64,000 bases of DNA from Plantago ovata. Taxonomy: Eukaryota > Streptophyta > Magnoliopsida > Lamiales > Plantaginaceae. The stretch covers positions 47,772,362-47,836,361 of the forward strand of contig CM051457.1 in the NCBI GenBank assembly GCA_028274465.1, in the 5' to 3' direction. The position numbers and the translations under genes were made by a program. Positions within the stretch are counted from its first letter, which is position 1. The number at the start of each line of letters is the position of its first letter. Shown here piece by piece: positions 58,629 through 64,000 of the stretch. The notes beneath the pieces were generated by a model. The model was not told the DNA's origin. It saw only the letters and a list, made by a program, of their open reading frames with translations, and did not search any database.

Positions 58629-60201
58629 TGTTGGTCCCTTTAAACAACAAGAAAAAACTAGAGGGGGGGGGGGGTGAATAGTCTTTTCAACCTTTCGTCG
58701 TTTAAAAACTTTCTCAGCAAGTGCTTATTACTTTTCAGTAATGAGTTTGCTGATACTTAATCTTTCTTAGCAAGCGCAAGTTACTTTTCAGTAACTAGGT
58801 TTGCTGATACTCAAAATCAGAGAGCAGAAGTCTTTGATAAAATAAGTGCTATTTTCAGTAAGTGATAGTTTCAGCAAGAAAAGTGAGTGACTGTGTACAA
58901 ATAGATACGCTTTGCTGAAAACTAAGTACAGTAAGTAAATCACACAAACACTTTTATAGTGGTATCTGAGAGTGGCGTAATCTCTCAACTAATCCACTTT
59001 GTTCTTTTTAGGACTGAATCCACTAAGATAAGATTGAGGTTCCTTACAACACCTATCTAGAGTGATTCAAACAGAAACCAAAGCACACTTGCTTCGTCTC
59101 CAACCTAACTAGAGAACGTAACCTTGTTCTCCACCAAACTTGGTACTTTTAATCAGCAACACTGTGCTTGATTAAGTTCCCCCTGAATATCACGCCTGAA
59201 AGGGTGTATTTTCGGTTAGAGAGTTTTGGGATGAGATAATTTAATTATAACTTATTCAGTTACAACAATTAATCTAAGAAACAAAACTTTGAATACTTTG
59301 CAGTAAACAAGTTTGATTGTTTCTGGTGTCAAGACTTGTTCTTGTTCGAAAGAAAGAAAGAACACTTAACTAATCTCTTAGTCGTGTAAGTTCTACTTCT
59401 TCACAAGTAGCTTTTTCAAGCTTTAAGTCTTGGAACGGATCAATGGCAGTAAGAGTGTTTGAAGAGTATGTGAATTTAAGCACAAGTGAGAGTATGATCA
59501 CGTTGTTGACACACTTCAACTCTTTGCCGGATGACCTCTATTTATAGTGAAATAAGGAGCCGTTTGAATTTCAAATTCTAAGACTTTTGTTCCTTAAAAT
59601 GTCACTATCGTACTTTCAGCAGCGTCCTTGTTTATCTTCTAGTCTTCATGTCCTTCGCGTGCATGCTTTGCATTTAATGCTCTTTTGAATAAAATTCAAA
59701 CAGTAACATTGGAGCGCAAATATAAGTACTTTTAGCAAGAGGTCACAAATGTTCCATCAGCAAGTGGGCAGTCTCAGTTTCAGCAAGCACAACCTACTCT
59801 GTCGTTTAGATTTTCACTTATGCAATGCTGTTGCTGAAGTTTCCACTTTCTGAGCAACATGTGCCTTTGTAGATACCAGGCTTCAGAAATCTTCTAGTCT
59901 TCAGTCTTCGAAATCTTCAAGTTTCTGAGCGGTTCTAAATGCTTCAATAGTTTGTTTGTAAAAACAAAGTACATCATCAGCAAATGCTTCAATAGGTTGT
60001 ATTTCTTTTCAGAAAACAAGATACATCATAAGCGGTAAAACCAACCTATCTAGCACCTACTCTAAGTCTTCAGCAAACGTTCCTCTTTTACAATGTCCTT
60101 AAAAGAATTCTAAATTCCTATGGACCTTAAGAGTACTAGTTACTGGACTTTCCTTAATTTAGCATGGTTAATTGCTCATCAAAATTACAAGTTCCGTAAC
60201 A
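58629..60201 (-). mobile_element. Sirevirus H 3' LTR
   Basis: 1573 bases, TGTTGGTCCC to CCGTAACA on the plus strand, with a TATA box at 59539-59546 (minus sense). It is inserted in the pol of element G, with left flank CAAAT. The polypurine tract is at 60202-60216. 60217-60465 is untranslated. H is the innermost and so the youngest member of the right-hand nest. Confidence 0.9.
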
Positions 60202-60465
60202 AATTTCCCCCTTTTTGATGTTAGCAATCCATGGCTAAATTAATTGTTACCCTTTTAGAGGTTTCTGATGTTGAATAAATCAGTTGATTAATGCAAGCAT
60301 ACTTGAATAATTAATCAGTAAGCATAAGTAAATTGCATAATCAAAAACCAATAAGAGTCAAAAGCTTTATTGCTGATAGTTATCTTTCAGTAAGTTTATA
60401 GGAAAGAGCAGAGATAACTAAACAAAATCAGCAAATAAAAACTTTAACACAACTATTACAGAGAG

Positions 60466-63400
60466 TTAAGCTCTTCCAGAGGATTTTCTCAAAATCTCTT
60501 TTACACTCTTCTCAGCAAGTGTAGTGAATTCAATACAGTCCTTTTCGTAGTTCTCAAGTAGCCTACGGACTTGTAGTTGAAGAATCCTTGCATTTTTGCA
60601 GGCATTATGATGATGCTTTTCAGCATTCATTTCCATGTAATGTGTTACACAAAAATGCATGCCCCAATTGCTGACATGGAGAAGCTGTGTATCTGAAATG
60701 ATTTTAGGATGAATCTTCCTTAGCCAGAGAAGATCTTCTTCTTGATCCTTAGCAGTGAGATAGAAATACTCATAAGGAATCAATCCAAGTCTCTTCTTTG
60801 TTTTCTTGGTCACTGGGTCAGAGTAATAAGCAATGCCAATTGGTTTTATCAAATCAGATTCTTGTCTTATAGACTTACCAATTGCAGTTCTTCTTACTGA
60901 GACTTCTAGATTCAACCATCTCCCATCAATATTTCTTCGAAGGGACTCAGCCCTTTCTTTCCTTTTTACCTTGAGATCAATCCAAGTGAACGTTTGGTTC
61001 AATATAGCTGTTGGATTCAACTCATTCACCAGCAAATCTTCCAGCTTTAAGATCCAGCAACCATGAACATTTCTGATCACGTTCTGAGTGGTTTCATCAT
61101 TGCTGGTCTTTGTACATTCAATGCCGGAGCCAATAGCAATGCTGGCCAGCCTCTTTTCTTCCTGTCTTTGCCTTCTTCTTCTTGACTTTGCATTGTCTTG
61201 ATCTCTTGCTGAAGATCTTGAGTTAGAAGAGAAATGCTTTGAATGGCCAGACGGAGTTAAGGCTGTAATTGGTCTAGCTCTTATGGCTTGAGCTATTGTC
61301 TGATTGTCATCATCATCATCATCTTCATTCAGATCTTGATGACTTTCAGAGGGGCAAAAACCTTGAGTTTCAGCAGCAGTTTTTCTCTTTTTGGGACTTG
61401 CTGAATTTAACTCAGATTCTGCTTGTCTTTTAGAACTTTGCTCTTTTTCAGCAAGAGGTTCTATGGGCAGTGGCGCATCAATAGTAGGAGGGGTTTGGGT
61501 TTTCTTTCTTGTACTTCTCTTTTCCCCCTTAGACATGGATTGCAACATCGGAGTGATGTGCAAAGAGTAGAACTCATTGCAATTTTCAGCAAGAGTACTT
61601 AGGCTGTTGTATTTCATGATGATTGCTTGCTGATCAGAAGTCATCTTTGACAACTCATTTTTAATACTCACCATGTTCTCCTCATGTCTTCGCTCTGTTG
61701 CGGCCTTTTCTTCCATAAAAGTCTGAGCCTTTACTAATGCGGTCTTTGCTAGCCGGAGTGCTTGACTTACATCTTCTTCATAGCTCTTGTGATAAAGACT
61801 GATGTCTTTCTGAGCTATTGTAAGAGTAGTAGTGCGTCTCAGCACTGTAGCCAATATTTTTCCAATATCAAGCGGGCTCTCAGCAAGCAACGCCTCATCT
61901 TCTGCTTTGCAGGCATCATCGACTTTCTTTAGTGCAAAAATTCTAGGAGTAAACTCCTCTACACGTGGGAACGGCACTAGATTTGGGGTCAAGGAATGAA
62001 CTTTTAGTTCTGAAGCAAACTGATCATCTTGTAACAGCAATTCTTCTCTTAAGCCATCGTCTTCATCATTTATATAGTCAGGAGGAGGAATTTCAACCAC
62101 TTTTGGGTCTTTCTTGGAGTTTTCATCCTCATTTGCTGATAGATCGTCTTCATCAAGGCCAGCAACCTTGGAACCTAAGTCAGCAGCTTCATTTCCTTTT
62201 GGTTGAGTGGTTGCTGATGGCAACGCTTCAGACTCAACAACTGGAGTTTCACCAGTAGTTAGCTTTAATTGAGTAGTTGCTGAGGGCAACGTTTGAGACT
62301 CAATTGCTGGAGTTTCACCAGTAGTAAGTTTAAATTGAGTAGTTGCTGAGGGCAACGTTTGAGACTCAATTACTGGAGTTTCACCAGTAGTAAGTGGAAG
62401 GGAGGGGACTTCCCTTGGTTTCACTCCTGAAGATTGACAAATTTCCAAATCGTGCGTATGCCTTGCATGAATTAGGAGACTGTTTTGTAGTGCTCTTTGG
62501 TAATCTTCATCCATTTAATCTTCACCATCAAGGTTTGTATCAGTGACCTTGGCATCGAGTAAAGGTAACTCGGCATCAGAAAACTTGCTTTTGCCAAGTT
62601 TCAAGGCAGCTCGTTTTCTGGCGTATTCCTCTTCAGTATCAGCGCCTTGCACAGGTGCTTGATTTTCAGCATCAGCAGGAGCAGGTTGAGATTCATGCTG
62701 AGTTGGTGTTTATTCAGCTTGCTGATTGTCTTGTTGTTCAGTTTCAGCAACTGTCATTTTTAATCCACCAGCATCAGGACTAGGACCTTGATTGTCATCA
62801 TCGTCATCCTTTTTTGTCCTTTGAATCTTTTCCTTCATCATCACTGGGATCAGTAGGGATGTTTTCATCTTCTTCCTCTTCATCATCATCAGTCAGAATG
62901 ACTAGCTCGAGATGCTTGTATAAAGCAACACTCGTTACTTCCTCTTCCTCATTGATTTTGTGGGGATCAGCCACCACGGGTACAAATGAACCCTTGAGCA
63001 TCACAGCTTGTTCAGCTGGAGAGGCACTCTTAAACTTTGCCTTCATTTTCTCTCTGATTTGAGCAATCAGATTCGAGCTCATTAGCTGAGAATATGACAA
63101 TTCCTCAGGAAGTATGGAGTGGACAAACGTCTCGAGCTTCAGCAAAGAAGACCTTTTTTTCTCATTTGATAGATGAAGATAGACATCAGAAAAATCCATC
63201 CTTCTGTATCTTTCCCAGTTGCTAACAGACTTAGCAACTCTTGACAAGGTTGTTCTTTTGAAGTTCAAGTAAAGTTCTTCAGAACTCACTTGTGGATCTT
63301 CAGTGATGTGCACCACTTCAGTGGTCTCCTTTAGAGCCTAAAAAAGAATATTATTTAGATCAGGAGAGGTTTGGATAATTGTCTTAGAGTCCAAAGCTGA

Positions 63401-64000
63401 AACATGAATTACCTGCTGAGTTTCAGCAAGCTCATGTTGTACAATTTCCATTCCTTGAGGAGCTTGAGTAGCATCCTCCAATTGTTCATCCTGAAATAAA
63501 TATGAGTTAGATACAAGTACTAAGTTGTCAAACTTAGTTTTAATACCAAAAACTTTAACTACCTGTTGAGTAGGAAGTGTTGATTCTGGTGCAGAGGCTT
63601 CAGCAACCATCTGACTTGCATCTTGAGAAGTCTGTAGAGATATCATAATATTAGCAAAAGAATGAGGTTCAGAAAATGAAGTTTTACTGATGGTTGAGTT
63701 ATCTACCTGCTGAAGAAGGACAGGTTGTGGCTCAGTCCTTTCAGCATTAACAATTTCTTCAGTTTCTGGAACTGTTTCTTCAGCAGACTTCTTGGTTTAC
63801 TCTGTTTGAGAAAGCTGCGCGATTTCAGCAATCTCCCTTGTCTCTGAAATGACAAGTTGAGCAGAAGCATCTTGACCCTTAAGCTCACTGCTTGTCATAA
63901 AAACATCTATGGACTTGTTGGATGTTTCTTCAATATCCAAGTCCATCTGTTGGCTTAAAGCTTCCAGTACAAGCTGTACTTTTTCAATTGATGTCTTTGG
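60466..64000 (-). CDS. Sirevirus H ORF2, partial (runs off the right edge)
   Basis: The longest open stretch is 682 codons (62514-60466), covering the repeat-rich middle, an Arg-rich stretch (KSRRRRQRQEEKR) and the conserved C-terminal block (NVHGCWILKLEDLLVN, GLIPYEYFYLTAKDQEEDLLWL). Further open segments lie at 62804-63316 and beyond. Intron-like segments are at about 63491-63562 and 63632-63706. Three copies of a 22-codon unit (TTGETPV-ESQ type) lie at 62232-62402. The N-terminal block is outside the window. Of the ORF2 copies here this one has the best preserved C-terminal half. As retroelement content it is given as a partial, not a complete, gene. Confidence 0.72.
62232..62402 (-). repeat. 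66-base (22-codon) tandem repeat in ORF2
   Basis: Repeat cores ACTCAACAACTGGAGTTTCA and variants begin at 62232, 62298 and 62364, exactly 66 bases apart, keeping the reading frame. Copy A has three less regular units (about 20047-20190) and copy G one. Confidence 0.8.

Overview
The window looks like repeat-rich nuclear DNA from a flowering plant, probably a eudicot. It holds a plant-type replication protein A fragment, Ty1/copia elements of the Sirevirus type primed by initiator Met-tRNA, and Athila-like Ty3/gypsy elements primed by tRNA-Asp. Host content is small and confined to about the first 6 kb. The rest is layered LTR elements plus one 100-base run of N (31621-31720).

Layout. 1-1814 (minus) is a decayed RPA1-like gene running off the left edge. 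2101-2580 holds short tandem repeats. About 4175-6083 (plus) is a promoter, a leader intron and an acidic unknown protein whose 3' end runs into a Sirevirus LTR fragment (about 6066-6705). 6706-14850 is an Athila-like cluster: one LTR in reverse orientation head to head with a forward LTR (large inverted repeat centred near 7486), then LTR, short interior, LTR, long interior, LTR. The interiors carry only a gag-like gene. 14851-16378 and 39343-42687 are parts of a second Athila-like element (E, minus), whose protease region is split by a Sirevirus (A, minus, 16379-29635) with a perfect 5-base target duplication. E sits in the extra ORF of an older Sirevirus (F, 42688-49198). F is also split in its gag by Sirevirus G (49199-58628), and G is split in its pol by Sirevirus H (58629 to the right edge). 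Nearly everything is on the minus strand.

The 9.6 kb before the N run (22009-31620) is repeated after it (31721-41334). The repeat starts at the first base after the gap and ends at the last base before it, which is what two unmerged overlapping contigs look like. The apparent second Sirevirus (B) is therefore probably the same locus as A.

The Sirevirus family is the most interesting content. Each copy carries, after gag-pol, a roughly 5-kb second coding region (ORF2) of unknown function with its own TATA box about 140 bases upstream and short intron-like segments. Between the pol stop codon and ORF2 lies an array of about eight small stem-loops with different stems but nearly the same seven-base loop, with compensating stem changes between copies. 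In the Athila-like elements, perfect GC-rich palindromes cluster directly upstream of the TATA box. No rRNA, tRNA, CRISPR or bacterial-type feature was seen.
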